The notes below the pieces were generated by a model. It did not search any database and was not told the origin of the DNA. It worked only from the letters and a program-made list of their open reading frames with translations. The position numbers and the translations under genes are program-made. Positions 37,388 to 47,298 of a DNA stretch of 64,000 bases are shown here, piece after piece. Position 1 is the first letter of the stretch. Each line of letters starts with the position of its first letter. Source of the DNA: Pseudomaricurvus hydrocarbonicus (GTDB lineage Bacteria > Pseudomonadota > Gammaproteobacteria > Pseudomonadales > Cellvibrionaceae); the NCBI RefSeq assembly GCF_011602365.1, contig NZ_JAAONZ010000012.1, forward strand, positions 62,001 through 126,000, given 5' to 3'.

Positions 37388-39613
37388 ATGAACGCTATCT
37401 CAGCCTCAAAAAATAAATCAAATCAACAGGTTAAAAGTATTAATAGATTTCATAAAGCCGCGTTGATCCCCTCTTTGCTGGCTTGTTGCTACGCCACCGA
37501 AAGCTTGGCACAGAGCCAGAGACAGGCCATTGAAGAAGTTGTTGTCACTGCACAAAAGCGTGAAGAGAGCTTGCAGGACACACCGATCGCGGTAACGGCG
37601 CTCACCGGCAATATGCTTGAGCGACAGTTTGCCCTTGATTTAAAAGACATCAGTGGCTCCGTACCGAGTCTGGTGGTTACCAGTGTGGTCAATTCAGGAA
37701 TGACAGCAGCAATCAGTATCCGTGGCATCGGCGTACAGGAAGCCGACGGTTTTATTGATCCTTCCGTGGGCGTGGTGGTCGACGGTGTGTATCAGGGAAG
37801 TAATACAACTGCGTTGCTGGATCTGTTTGACGTTGAGCAGATAGAAATCCTGCGCGGACCCCAAGGTACTCTTTTTGGTGCCAATACTATTGGCGGTGTG
37901 GTCAATGTCACGACGGCAAAACCCGATTCCGAATTTGGCGGAAAAGTCAAAGTCAGTGCGGGAAACTGGGGTCGACGAGATACAGCAATTTCGCTTACAG
38001 GTCCATTAATAGAGGACAAGCTTCTGGCAAAAATAGCCATCATGCAAAAAAAGTTCGATGGTTTCTACGAAAATGTCATTGATGGCTCAGATATGGGATC
38101 TCAGGATGTACTGTCTGGACGGGGCTATCTGTCGTATGTTGGTGCGGAATCATTTGATGCCACGCTGCAGTTTGAATACGGTAAAGGACGGAATGATTCA
38201 CCGGTGGTGATGAATTATGCCGATCCTGGTATGGCTTTTTATGTGCCAGGTTATTCGAAAACGCTGGGTGATTCAGAGGATTTTAACTCGGCTACTCAGG
38301 TTAAAGACGCTTCCGATTATGATATCAGTGGAACTACTCTGACGATGAACTGGGAGTTGGATGCTGCCACGATTACGTCTATCAGTAACTATCGTGAATT
38401 TGAACTGGATGAATGGACGGATCAGGATGGCTCGCCACAGAGTTTGTTAGACACTCGCCGTATTACCAATAACCGGCAGATATCGCAGGAATTGAGAGCG
38501 AATATTGCGATTTCTGATCGATTTGATTTGACCGCTGGCGCGTATTATTTCTTTCAGAATTGGGCACTGAACTCGTACAGTGATTTGACGGCATTTGACG
38601 TTTTTCTGCCGGGCTATGAAGCCCTGATGTTTCCAGAGCAGGACGATGAATCTTACTCGGTATTTGCCCAGGGGTATTATGATCTGACCGGCAGTGTTCG
38701 CTTGCAGGCGGGTTTGCGTTATACCTATCAGGAAAAAGAAATGACGATACTGAATCAGACCGCTTCGTTTGGCAACGTGTTGGCAGAGACCCCTGCAAGT
38801 GGCAAGGATCACTGGGAAAATCTCGGCTGGCGCATTGGTTTTGACTGGCAGGTCGACGATGGTGCAATGGTATACGGGTATCAGGCACGAGGGTTTAAGT
38901 CGGGAGGGTTTAATGGGCGCATCAACTTCCCGGAAGATATTGGCCCCTATGATCCGGAAATTGTGGATACCTGGGAAGTGGGCGCAAAGACCGATTGGTT
39001 CGACGGTACACTGCGGATAAACGCAGCCTTGTTTTATAACGACTATCAGGACATGCAAGTGGATCAGTTGCGCTATGTCGGCGCAGATGTGGTAACGCGA
39101 GTGGAAAACGCTGCAGGCGCAGTGATTCAGGGTGTGGAACTGGAAGTGACAGCAGTGCCAGTCGCCGGACTGACGCTAAATGCCAGCCTGAGTTACATGG
39201 ACGCTGAATACGATGATTTCTATTTTGATGTGGACGCCAATCCCGCCAATGGACAGGAAGATGCATCGGGTCTCGAACTGCGTAATGCTCCACAGATGCA
39301 AGGATCATTGGGCATTGCTTATGATATGGATTTTGGGCCTGGGTTCAGCACTTTCAATTTGGTGGCAAGTTACAGCGACGAGCGTCAGACGGATACCCGT
39401 AACCATCCAGTGGGGAGCATTGAGGCGATGTGGATATATAACGCCAGTTTGCGTTGGACCGACAGCTCAGAGACCTGGAGTATCGCTTTACAAGGAAAAA
39501 ATCTGAGTGATGAAAAATACATTGCTTCAGGTTTTCACGCTCCAGGGGTCATGAATTTTGTGGCTTACGGCGATCGCCGCACCGTTGCCGCCGAAGTGGC
39601 GTATAACTTTTAA
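37388..39613 (+). CDS. TonB-dependent outer-membrane receptor
   Basis: A 741-residue receptor. The N-terminal signal is followed by a TonB-box-like segment (IEEVVVTAQKREESLQDTP), a plug domain (ISIRGIG, VVVDGVYQG, EQIEILRGPQGTLFG, NTIGGVVNVTT) and a C-terminal beta-barrel with NLSDEKY near the end and a final aromatic residue (F). This group takes up bulky substrates, often in polycyclic-aromatic and lignin-oligomer degraders. It is 53 nt upstream of a SnoaL-like gene and divergent from a Rieske operon. The ligand is unknown. Confidence 0.95.
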   Translation: MNAISASKNKSNQQVKSINRFHKAALIPSLLACCYATESLAQSQRQAIEEVVVTAQKREESLQDTPIAVTALTGNMLERQFALDLKDISGSVPSLVVTSVVNSGMTAAISIRGIGVQEADGFIDPSVGVVVDGVYQGSNTTALLDLFDVEQIEILRGPQGTLFGANTIGGVVNVTTAKPDSEFGGKVKVSAGNWGRRDTAISLTGPLIEDKLLAKIAIMQKKFDGFYENVIDGSDMGSQDVLSGRGYLSYVGAESFDATLQFEYGKGRNDSPVVMNYADPGMAFYVPGYSKTLGDSEDFNSATQVKDASDYDISGTTLTMNWELDAATITSISNYREFELDEWTDQDGSPQSLLDTRRITNNRQISQELRANIAISDRFDLTAGAYYFFQNWALNSYSDLTAFDVFLPGYEALMFPEQDDESYSVFAQGYYDLTGSVRLQAGLRYTYQEKEMTILNQTASFGNVLAETPASGKDHWENLGWRIGFDWQVDDGAMVYGYQARGFKSGGFNGRINFPEDIGPYDPEIVDTWEVGAKTDWFDGTLRINAALFYNDYQDMQVDQLRYVGADVVTRVENAAGAVIQGVELEVTAVPVAGLTLNASLSYMDAEYDDFYFDVDANPANGQEDASGLELRNAPQMQGSLGIAYDMDFGPGFSTFNLVASYSDERQTDTRNHPVGSIEAMWIYNASLRWTDSSETWSIALQGKNLSDEKYIASGFHAPGVMNFVAYGDRRTVAAEVAYNF

Positions 39614-39666
39614 CTCCTCACCACACAGATAACGACCAGGGACGGTCTGAATACGCAGGTAATACT

Positions 39667-40176
39667 ATGATAAATACGCTGGAAAGCTTGATTGCCAAGC
39701 AATCTCTGCATGAATTAAACAGCGCCTACGCGAGAGCCGTAGATCGGTTGGATTATGAGCTGATGCTGTCCATTTGGGCGCCGGCGGCAGAGGTTGACGT
39801 CGGTGTTTTTAAAGGCACGGCAACAGAATACAGCCAGCTGATTACACAACCAAACCCCGCCTTGAAGAAAAGCTCGCACTTGATCGGAAATGAATGGTTT
39901 CAGCTTTGCGAGGAGGGTGCGGTGGGAGAAAGTTATGTGTACGCAGCTTCCTTGATGGTGGTTGAAACGGAGCTTGCAGCAATGTTGGTGGGTGGCCGTT
40001 ATCTCGATCATTACACCCAAGTAAGCGGTGACTGGAAAATTTACCGGCGAACCTTTGTCCTTGACTGGCAGAGGGAGCAGTCCGTCAACACGGATAAAGA
40101 TGCGGCATTTGAGACAATGTTTGAGCATAAGGGCACCACGGGGCCCGCTGATCTGGTTTTCAGTTTGTGGTCCTAG
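39667..40176 (+). CDS. SnoaL-like (NTF2-fold) protein
   Basis: A 169-residue NTF2-fold protein (ESLIAKQSLHELNSAYARAVDRLDYELMLSIWA, closing WKIYRRTFVLDWQ). It is longer than the others, with an extra C-terminal tail. It follows the TonB receptor gene in the same orientation and likely shares its transcript. Confidence 0.8.
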   Translation: MINTLESLIAKQSLHELNSAYARAVDRLDYELMLSIWAPAAEVDVGVFKGTATEYSQLITQPNPALKKSSHLIGNEWFQLCEEGAVGESYVYAASLMVVETELAAMLVGGRYLDHYTQVSGDWKIYRRTFVLDWQREQSVNTDKDAAFETMFEHKGTTGPADLVFSLWS

Positions 40177-40487
40177 GTGTTTAGAGATAAACGTAAACCG
40201 GTTGCGCTGAGCCCGCAATTTATTTACCATAAAAAAATCATAGTGGATTGTTTTTTGTGGAGAATGTTAACGGGTCGGTGCAATTAATTCAGCCGCGTGA
40301 CCGTGCGAGGCTCTCAAGACACTCAGTAGCCCAAACTGCTGTACATAGAAAGCATCGATTTACGACGTAGATAGACATCAATTTTTAAAAATAGATGAAT
40401 AAGCCATTAGCGCCAGGCTCACAGTAACGGTAGAAGCCAGGTCGTTATGTGGGAACCCCTTCCTTTGATACGGTAGACAATGAATAC
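40177..40487. other. 311-bp intergenic region
   Basis: There is no gene here. A half-copy of the regulon motif (AATCATA GTGG ATTGTTT, 40236-40253) keeps only the right arm. I see no terminator after the SnoaL-like gene and no RNA gene. Confidence 0.5.
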
Positions 40488-41528
40488 ATGGAAAACTTAA
40501 TGAATCGACAATGGGTGTTAAACAAACGTCCGCTAAAAGCTGTTGAAGAGGATACATTCAGTTTGCGTTCCAAATCTTTGGACCCGTTAAAGGACGGGGA
40601 ATTTCGGATAGAAGTACAGTATTTATCGGTGGATCCAGCTCAGCGTGGGTGGCTCAATGATGTACCAAGTTACGTTCCTCCGGTGCAAATAGGCGAGGTC
40701 ATGCGTGCCTCGGGCGTGGGTAAGGTGATTGAATCCAGGCACCCCGATTTTGTCTGTGGTGATGCGGTCGAGGGGGGATTGGGCTGGCAGGAATACGCCA
40801 CCTGCAACGGCGCAGAAGTTTTTCCGGTACGCAAAATTACCAGCAATCATCCGCTTTCTTACTCTTTGCATGTTTTTGGTTTAACAGGCTTAACGGCTTA
40901 TTTCGGTATGCTCAGAGTTGGTGAAGTGAAGGCGGGAGATGTGGTTGTCATTTCCGGGGCCGCTGGCGCGACGGGATCGATTGCAGGGCAGCTGGCCAAG
41001 CTACAGGGCGCGGAAGTTATTGGTATCGCTGGCGGGCGAGAAAAATGCGACTGGTTGATCGATACCCTCGGGTTTGACGCTGCCATCGATTATAAGCAGG
41101 AGTCTGTGTCTGAGCGATTGGCTGAGCTGTGTGGGAACCGTATCGATTTGTTTTTTGACAATGTTGGCGGTCCGATTTTGGACGAGGTACTGCTCAATCT
41201 GAAGCAAGGCGGTCGCATTGTGATTTGTGGTGGTATCTCCAGTGGTTATGGCGTGGGGGACTTGCCTCCAGGCCCCAAAAATTACATGCAGCTTGTTATC
41301 CGTCGCGCGTCCATGAAAGGGTTTCTTGTGTTGGATTTCGACAGCGAATTTCCACAGGCCCAACAGCAGTTGATGAACTTGGTGGATGAAGGGTCACTTA
41401 AGGTATGCGAGGCTCTGGCAGAGGGCATAGAGGCTTGCCCCACAGCTCTGCGAGGATTATTTACGGGAAATAATCTGGGTAAGCAACTCATACAGATTCG
41501 TCACCCATCGTCAACCATAATGTCATAG
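40488..41528 (+). CDS. MDR-superfamily NADP-dependent oxidoreductase
   Basis: A 346-residue zinc-free medium-chain reductase. It has the N-terminal pattern YLSVDPAQRGWLND, the Rossmann motif ISGAAGATGSIAGQLAK, DLFFDNVGGPILDE and ICGGISSGYGVGDLPPGPKNYM. The start at 40488 gives the same N-terminal length as the paralog at 52249 (five residues before NRQ); a GTG-led frame begins at 40449. It lies 9 nt ahead of the acyl-CoA ligase, so both are cotranscribed. Likely reduction of an alpha,beta-unsaturated acyl or ketone intermediate. Confidence 0.88.
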   Translation: MENLMNRQWVLNKRPLKAVEEDTFSLRSKSLDPLKDGEFRIEVQYLSVDPAQRGWLNDVPSYVPPVQIGEVMRASGVGKVIESRHPDFVCGDAVEGGLGWQEYATCNGAEVFPVRKITSNHPLSYSLHVFGLTGLTAYFGMLRVGEVKAGDVVVISGAAGATGSIAGQLAKLQGAEVIGIAGGREKCDWLIDTLGFDAAIDYKQESVSERLAELCGNRIDLFFDNVGGPILDEVLLNLKQGGRIVICGGISSGYGVGDLPPGPKNYMQLVIRRASMKGFLVLDFDSEFPQAQQQLMNLVDEGSLKVCEALAEGIEACPTALRGLFTGNNLGKQLIQIRHPSSTIMS

Positions 41529-41537
41529 GAATACACG

Positions 41538-43124
41538 ATGCCTACTCCAGCAACTATTGAATCTGTCGCCGGGTTTTTAAGCTTGGCGCAATTGGCAGAA
41601 ATCAAGGCTCGCAATTGCCCCACTAAACCTGCGATATTCCTTGAACATGAATCGCCCATTACGTTCGGGGCTGTCTTTAATGAAGCACTGCATCTGGCTG
41701 CCAGTTTGCATCGACTGGGGTTACGTCAGGGTGATGTAGTCAGTTTTCAACTGCCAAACTGGAGAGAAACGGCGGTCATAGATATTGCTTGCTGTTGGTT
41801 GGGTTTGGTGATTAACCCTATTATCCCTATTTATCGCGAACGTGAAGTCGGTCATATTCTGTCAGACTGTGGCGCTAAAGCCGTATTTATTCTTGATCAG
41901 TACCGTAACTTTGATCATCTCCATATGATTGAAGGGCTCAGAAGCCAGCTTCCAGAGCTGGAGCATATTATTCTTGTCCGGTCTGAGCAATCTGTTGACG
42001 GTGTTCTGCATTATCAATCTTTGCTTGAAACCTCTGAATTGCCGCCGTCGAAGGTTGAAGTGCAACCGGATGATACTAAATTGATTATGTATACCTCGGG
42101 CACAACCGGGCGGGCAAAGGCTGTACACCATTCTCATCGCTCTCTGGCCTGTGCCATCCTGAATGGTGTAGAAGGGTGGTCTCTCGATGCCGAAGATGTC
42201 ATGTTGATGCCATCCCCTGTGACGCACATTACCGGCTATGCAAACGGGATAGAGTTGCCGTTTTTTAGCGATGCCAAATCTGCTCTTATGGAGCGTTGGA
42301 ATGTTGAGGATGCGTTAACCTATATTGACCGTGTTAAGGCGACTGTGTGTGTCAGTGCAACTCCATTTTTGCAGGAATTGGTGGAGGCTGCAGAGAATAA
42401 ACAGTTAAAGTTGCCGAGTCTCAGAGCATTTGCCTGTGGTGGTGCATCTGTCCCACCGACGTTAATTACCCGCACCGCAGAAGTCTTGGAAAACTGCCAG
42501 GCTTTTCGGGTTTATGGCTGTACAGAAGCACCATTGGTGTCAGTAGGTTTTATTGAGAAAGATGAGTTAAACCTGGCGGCCAATACCGATGGACGTATCT
42601 TAAACTGGGAGGTCCTTGTAATTGATGATCAGGGCAGGGTGTTGGATCCGGGTCAAGATGGGGAGATTGTTGTACGCGGCCCGGCGATGATGAAAGGCTA
42701 CGGCGAAGCCGAACAAACTCGCTTGGCGGTCGATGATCAGGGCTATTTTCACACTGGTGACATTGGCCACACCACCGCTGAGGGGGCTATTGTTATCACC
42801 GACCGTAAAAAAGACATCATCATACGCGGTGGTGAAAATTTATCGGCGAGAGAAATCGAAGATGTTCTGCACACACATCCTTTGATCGTAGAAGCCGCTG
42901 TAGTTGCCATGCCGCATGAAAGATTGGGGGAAGGTGTGTGCGCGGTGTTGGTCACTCGCGATGGTAGCCAACCCTCATTGGCAGAACTGCAATTGTTTCT
43001 TGAAGAATCCAAGCTGGCCAAACAAAAATGGCCAGAAAAGCTGGAGTACCTGACGCAGATGCCGAAAACGGCGTCGGGAAAAATTAAAAAAGACATTCTT
43101 CGAAAAAAGATTGTCCCCAGTTGA
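41538..43124 (+). CDS. AMP-dependent acyl-CoA/aryl-CoA synthetase
   Basis: A 528-residue adenylate-forming enzyme. The P-loop-like A3 motif is at about 184-200 (MYTSGTTGRAKAVHHSH), and later motifs include YGCTEAP, YFHTGDIGHT, DRKKDIIIRGGENLSAREIE and the lysine in PKTASGKIKKD. This class activates medium-chain, aryl-propanoid or alicyclic acids (FadD3/AliA-like); no residue fixes the substrate. It stands between the MDR oxidoreductase and a ThuA-like gene, upstream of two acyl-CoA dehydrogenases. It would supply the CoA thioester that enters side-chain oxidation. Confidence 0.93.
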   Translation: MPTPATIESVAGFLSLAQLAEIKARNCPTKPAIFLEHESPITFGAVFNEALHLAASLHRLGLRQGDVVSFQLPNWRETAVIDIACCWLGLVINPIIPIYREREVGHILSDCGAKAVFILDQYRNFDHLHMIEGLRSQLPELEHIILVRSEQSVDGVLHYQSLLETSELPPSKVEVQPDDTKLIMYTSGTTGRAKAVHHSHRSLACAILNGVEGWSLDAEDVMLMPSPVTHITGYANGIELPFFSDAKSALMERWNVEDALTYIDRVKATVCVSATPFLQELVEAAENKQLKLPSLRAFACGGASVPPTLITRTAEVLENCQAFRVYGCTEAPLVSVGFIEKDELNLAANTDGRILNWEVLVIDDQGRVLDPGQDGEIVVRGPAMMKGYGEAEQTRLAVDDQGYFHTGDIGHTTAEGAIVITDRKKDIIIRGGENLSAREIEDVLHTHPLIVEAAVVAMPHERLGEGVCAVLVTRDGSQPSLAELQLFLEESKLAKQKWPEKLEYLTQMPKTASGKIKKDILRKKIVPS

Positions 43125-43166
43125 TGTAATGATCACGGCTATTCCAATGTCTATGGTTTTTTGAGC

Positions 43167-43994
43167 ATGAGTGTCATTGATTACCAGAGCCAGACGCGTC
43201 TGTTGCTGTCGGTTAAAGGTCATCCCTATGATCGCGATGCTTTCTTTGATTTGTTCGAGGGTATGCCAGCCGTCAGTTATACGACAGTTGAGCAACCGGC
43301 GAGCCAGGCATTTTTTGCCCCTGAACTGGCCAAGCAGTATCAGCTGCATGTGCTTTATGATATGCCCGGGCTTGATTTCAGTTCACAACCTCCTGGTCTG
43401 ATGGACCCGCCCGCACACTTTAAGCAGAATTTTCTCGATCTGCTAGAGGAGGGGCATGGTTTCTTGTTTCTTCACCACGCCATTGCCAGCTGGCCTACCT
43501 GGTCCGAATATGCCGAAATTGTGGGTGGCCGCTTTTTGTATCGGCCCGGAAATGTGCGTGGCAACCCCTGTCTGGATTCAGGTTATCGCCATGATGTGAC
43601 CTACACTGCAAAAGTACAGCCTTGGTTGCCTATCACCCAAGGTGTGCCTGAATGTTTTTCCATTACCGATGAACTTTACCTGTATGAGGTATTTGAGGCC
43701 GATGTGGAACCATTGGTGAGGGGGGATTACCCGCCGCATTGGCAACATTTTTATTCAGCGGCGAATGCCGGGGTTGGTCAAATGTACAGTAATGATAACT
43801 GGCTGCACCCAAGGGGTTCTGAGCTGTTGGGGTGGGTAAAACATTATAAAAACAGTCCTATTGTCTACCTGCAGATGGGTGATGGTTCCAGTGCTTACGG
43901 TAATCCTCATTACCAGCGCTTGCTTTATAACGCCGTATCCTGGCTCGCCAGCGACGCCGCCCTGGACTGGGCCAGAAACCGCAATTTAGGGTAA
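43167..43994 (+). CDS. ThuA-like protein
   Basis: A 275-residue glutamine-amidotransferase-fold protein of the ThuA family (trehalose-utilisation-related). Conserved blocks are VLYDMPG, GFLFLHHAIASWPTW, FSITDELYLYE and VYLQMGDGSSAYGNPHYQRLLYNAVSWLA. Its biochemistry is poorly known; some ThuA-like proteins occur with sugar or aromatic catabolism. Ribosome site is weak (TTGAGC). It shares the transcript with the acyl-CoA synthetase. A second ThuA homolog is at 49106. Confidence 0.85.
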   Translation: MSVIDYQSQTRLLLSVKGHPYDRDAFFDLFEGMPAVSYTTVEQPASQAFFAPELAKQYQLHVLYDMPGLDFSSQPPGLMDPPAHFKQNFLDLLEEGHGFLFLHHAIASWPTWSEYAEIVGGRFLYRPGNVRGNPCLDSGYRHDVTYTAKVQPWLPITQGVPECFSITDELYLYEVFEADVEPLVRGDYPPHWQHFYSAANAGVGQMYSNDNWLHPRGSELLGWVKHYKNSPIVYLQMGDGSSAYGNPHYQRLLYNAVSWLASDAALDWARNRNLG

Positions 43995-44046
43995 AACCCC
44001 CGATGCTTGATTGCTTTACTGAGTCTCAGTGTTTACAATACAAAAC

Positions 44047-44064
44047 AAACAGTATAGATTGTTT
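44047..44064. promoter_or_regulatory. Regulon palindrome, copy 7 (AAACAGT ATAG ATTGTTT)
   Basis: A 6-of-7 matched dyad 83 bp before the first acyl-CoA dehydrogenase gene, so the downstream four-gene run likely has its own regulated promoter. Confidence 0.65.
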
Positions 44065-44147
44065 TATAGAGTCACCAGTGTTTTTTGTTAGATAACTGTG
44101 ACATAAGCTAGTCGTACAGGACAGACAGATGATACCGGGAAGCAGAA

Positions 44148-45335
44148 ATGAGTGATATTGAGTTTCGTGAAGAAGTCCGCGCTTTCATACGAGAGGCGCT
44201 GACCACAGACATTCAACGTGCTGGTGAATTAATGACCAGCGTGTTTGCTAATTTTGACGCCACCATGACCTGGCATCGACGACTCAACGAAAAAGGCTGG
44301 GTGGCACCCGATTGGCCGGAGGAATACGGTGGCACCGGGTGGAGTTTGAATCAGCGCTATATTTTTCAGGAGGAGTGCAAGCTTGCCAACGCACCGTCGC
44401 TGCTGGCGATGGGTATTCAGATGCTTGGGCCTATGCTGATTCACTACGGTACTGAGGAGCAAAAAGCGTATTACTTACCGCGCATCTTATCGGGTGAAGA
44501 TGTTTGGTGTCAGGGCTATTCGGAACCTGGTGCGGGTTCTGATCTGGCTTCTTTGAAAACCAGTGCTGTGCGCGATGGAGATGATTATCTCATCAACGGT
44601 TCCAAGATATGGACCAGTTATGCCCAGTTCGCGAATAAGATCTTTTGTCTAGTTCGCACTTCCAAAGAGGGCAAGCCACAAGCGGGTATCAGTTTTATTC
44701 TTGTGGATATGGACGCGGAAGGCATTCAGGTCGACCCCATTGTTGGGCTGGATGGTGTCATCGAACAATGTCAGGTATTTTTTGACAATGTGCGTGTCTC
44801 TGTCAGTCAGTTGGTCGGTAAAGAAAATGAAGGTTGGGAGGTGGCTAAATACCTATTGGAATTTGAGCGTGGCGGTCACAACTTTACCATTGATCATAAA
44901 AAACAAATGGCCAAAATTTGTAAGCAAGCTGTATCTGAGTATGACAGTGAAGGCAGGCTGTGGGCACAAAACCCGGTATTTAATAACCGTTTTGCAGACG
45001 TGGCTGTCGATGCTCTGGCATTGGAGTATACCGAGTTAAGAATCAAAGGCGCGCTGAATGCAGGTGGCAACCCCGGAGCTTTATCTTCACTGTGCAAAGT
45101 AATGGGAACTGAAATTGGTCAGCGGTTTAACGAATTAAGCATGGATATCCTTGGTGTACAGGCCTTACCGAAACAGCTTGAAGCACTGGAACCTGACTTC
45201 CAAGGCGAGATAGTAGGGCCTGATTATGCGCTAACCACTATGCCGGAATATATTAATAATCGAGCTTCTACCATTTATGGTGGTTCGGCTGAAATTCAGC
45301 GCGACATTATTGCCAAGCGTGTGTTGGGGCTCTGA
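44148..45335 (+). CDS. Acyl-CoA dehydrogenase, subunit 1
   Basis: A 395-residue flavin acyl-CoA dehydrogenase: VAPDWPEEYGGTGW, CQGYSEPGAGSDLASL, and the C-terminal RASTIYGGSAEIQRDIIAKRVLGL. It is of the FadE type in which two unlike subunits form a heterotetramer, as in ChsE1-ChsE2 (FadE28-FadE29) of steroid side-chain degradation. It is followed 13 nt later by a second, divergent dehydrogenase. The regulon palindrome precedes it by 83 bp. Confidence 0.92.
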   Translation: MSDIEFREEVRAFIREALTTDIQRAGELMTSVFANFDATMTWHRRLNEKGWVAPDWPEEYGGTGWSLNQRYIFQEECKLANAPSLLAMGIQMLGPMLIHYGTEEQKAYYLPRILSGEDVWCQGYSEPGAGSDLASLKTSAVRDGDDYLINGSKIWTSYAQFANKIFCLVRTSKEGKPQAGISFILVDMDAEGIQVDPIVGLDGVIEQCQVFFDNVRVSVSQLVGKENEGWEVAKYLLEFERGGHNFTIDHKKQMAKICKQAVSEYDSEGRLWAQNPVFNNRFADVAVDALALEYTELRIKGALNAGGNPGALSSLCKVMGTEIGQRFNELSMDILGVQALPKQLEALEPDFQGEIVGPDYALTTMPEYINNRASTIYGGSAEIQRDIIAKRVLGL

Positions 45336-45348
45336 GGAAATTAGCACT

Positions 45349-46497
45349 ATGTATATTGAATTCTCTGATGAGCAGCGGATGTTGAAAGACAGTGCTGAAA
45401 AATATTTACAGGACAATTATGACTTTGACGGACGTCAGGTGGTAGTGAATTCTGAAGCACCTTTCTCTATGCAACACTGGTCCATGTTTGCGAATTTAGG
45501 CTGGTTGGCCATGACTTTCGAAGAGGAGGTTGGTGGTTTTGGTGGCGGCGCGCTAGAAACCATGTTGTTGAGTGAGCAATTGGGAACAAATCTGGTTGTT
45601 GAGCCCTATGTGGAGACCATTGTATTAGGTGGGCAACTGATTGCGCGAGGTGGCAGTGAGAATGTGACATCTCAATGCCTGGACTCCGTAATGGCTGGCG
45701 AGTACCAGCTGGCGTTTGCGTGGGCAGAAAAACACCATGCTCACGCTATGCAGGATATAGCCCTAATCGCGAAGCTAAAGCCACAGGAGAACCCGTCTGT
45801 AATTCAGCTCAATGGCCATAAGACCGTTGTACTCAACGGGGCCGCTGCTGATGGAATCATTGTACTTGCACGAACGGCGGGCAATGTGGGTGAAATGGAT
45901 GGCCTCAGTCTGGTCTTCGTCCCTGTCAACACGAAGGGCTGCGAACGAAGGTCTTACAAAACTCACGATGGTCGCAATGCCGCAGAATTTACCTTTAACC
46001 AGGTTCAAGTACCCGCAGATCACATTATCGGTAAAGTCGGTCAGGCGCAGGCGTTACTGAAACCGGTGATGCAGCAGGTATTGCTGTCGCTCTGTGCTGA
46101 AGCCGTTGGTGCTATGTCTTCATTGTTGACCGCCACCGTAGATTACACCAAACAGCGTCAGCAGTTTGGACGCTCTATCGCACAGTTTCAGGTTTTACGA
46201 CACCGTATGGCTGACATGTTTATGGAACTGGAACTCTCCCGTTCTCTGATGCTAGCCGCTGCCTGGAAGCTGGATCAGGGCAGCGATGATGCCGAACGGT
46301 GTTTGTCCGCACTGAAGGCAAAGATCGCCAAGGCCGGGAAATTTGTGTCCCATAATGCCATTCAGTTACATGGTGGTATCGCAACAACCGACGAATTGAA
46401 TGTCGGACACTTTTTTAAACGTATTGCCGCAATTAACAGTCAATTTGGCACAAGAGATGATCATTTGTCGCGTTTTTCGGCGTCATTTCAATATTGA
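45349..46497 (+). CDS. Acyl-CoA dehydrogenase, subunit 2
   Basis: A 382-residue acyl-CoA dehydrogenase-like subunit (MYIEFSDEQRMLKDS, LAMTFEEEVGGFGG, QRQQFGRSIAQFQVLRHRMADM, IQLHGGIATTDELNVGHFFKR). It is more diverged than subunit 1. ATG 45349 has AGGAAA 9 nt upstream; a longer frame from 45277 overlaps subunit 1. Probably forms a heteromeric complex with the upstream gene, introducing a double bond into the side chain or ring of a CoA thioester. Confidence 0.9.
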   Translation: MYIEFSDEQRMLKDSAEKYLQDNYDFDGRQVVVNSEAPFSMQHWSMFANLGWLAMTFEEEVGGFGGGALETMLLSEQLGTNLVVEPYVETIVLGGQLIARGGSENVTSQCLDSVMAGEYQLAFAWAEKHHAHAMQDIALIAKLKPQENPSVIQLNGHKTVVLNGAAADGIIVLARTAGNVGEMDGLSLVFVPVNTKGCERRSYKTHDGRNAAEFTFNQVQVPADHIIGKVGQAQALLKPVMQQVLLSLCAEAVGAMSSLLTATVDYTKQRQQFGRSIAQFQVLRHRMADMFMELELSRSLMLAAAWKLDQGSDDAERCLSALKAKIAKAGKFVSHNAIQLHGGIATTDELNVGHFFKRIAAINSQFGTRDDHLSRFSASFQY

Positions 46498-46515
46498 GCA
46501 TTAAAGGATAACGTT

Positions 46516-47277
46516 ATGGATCTTAAATTAAAAAATAAAGTGATATTAATTACCGGTGGATCTAAAGGAATCGGCCTTGCACTGGGTAAGTATCTGGCTA
46601 ATGAAGGAGCCAAAGTCAGTATTTGCGCCCGCAACGAAGCAGAAGTTGCAGCCGCTGTTGAACAAATTAAAGCGCTGGGTACAGACGCTTATGGAGCGGC
46701 CGTAGACGTTACCGATCAGGAGTCTATCAGCCAATGGGTGTCTGACTCGGCCAGAACCTTGGGCGGTATTGACGGATACATTGCCAATGTCAGTGCGGGT
46801 GGGGCGGATGTGGAAGAGTCGGGTTGGCGCAGGAATTTTGAAACTGACATCCTCGCAACCTGGAAAATTGTCGAAACCCTTTTGCCTTATTTGGAAAAAT
46901 CTGAAATTCCGTCCATCGTGAACATCTCTTCAACGGCGGCGTTGGAAGCCTTTGCGGGAGCTGTACCTTTTGGTGCAATGAAAGCAGCGATGCTGAATTA
47001 TTTCGGCAATCTGGCAAATGTTTTGGCGCCTCAGCATATTCGTGTGAATAGCGTTAGCCCGGGTCCAGTATTTATCAAAGATGGCGCCTGGGATCAAATC
47101 AAACAAGCCATGCCTGAGGTATACGAATCAACGGTCGCAGCCATTCCCATGGGGCGCATGGCGACCGCAGAAGAAGTTTGCGCACAGGTGGCGCTGTTGC
47201 TAAGTCCCGTCTCTAGCTTTACCACCGGAACGAATGTTGTGATCGATGGTGGCTTCACCAAGCGTATTCAATACTGA
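46516..47277 (+). CDS. SDR-family protein with substituted active-site tyrosine
   Basis: A 253-residue SDR fold: TGGSKGIG at 13-20, serine at 138-139 (NISST), but the usual Y-x3-K is F152-GAM-K156 and NNAG is replaced by ANVSAGG (90-96). The catalytic tyrosine is therefore missing, so the protein may be a non-canonical reductase, a dehydratase-like relative or structural. It follows the acyl-CoA dehydrogenase pair by 18 nt and precedes another SDR by 21 nt. Confidence 0.85.
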   Translation: MDLKLKNKVILITGGSKGIGLALGKYLANEGAKVSICARNEAEVAAAVEQIKALGTDAYGAAVDVTDQESISQWVSDSARTLGGIDGYIANVSAGGADVEESGWRRNFETDILATWKIVETLLPYLEKSEIPSIVNISSTAALEAFAGAVPFGAMKAAMLNYFGNLANVLAPQHIRVNSVSPGPVFIKDGAWDQIKQAMPEVYESTVAAIPMGRMATAEEVCAQVALLLSPVSSFTTGTNVVIDGGFTKRIQY

Positions 47278-47298
47278 TCTAGTGACTGAGGTAGAGTG

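Noticed and set aside
40236-40253. Half-copy AATCATA GTGG ATTGTTT considered as a regulon site
   Set aside because: Only 4 of 7 left-arm positions fit, so it is not counted among the nine.
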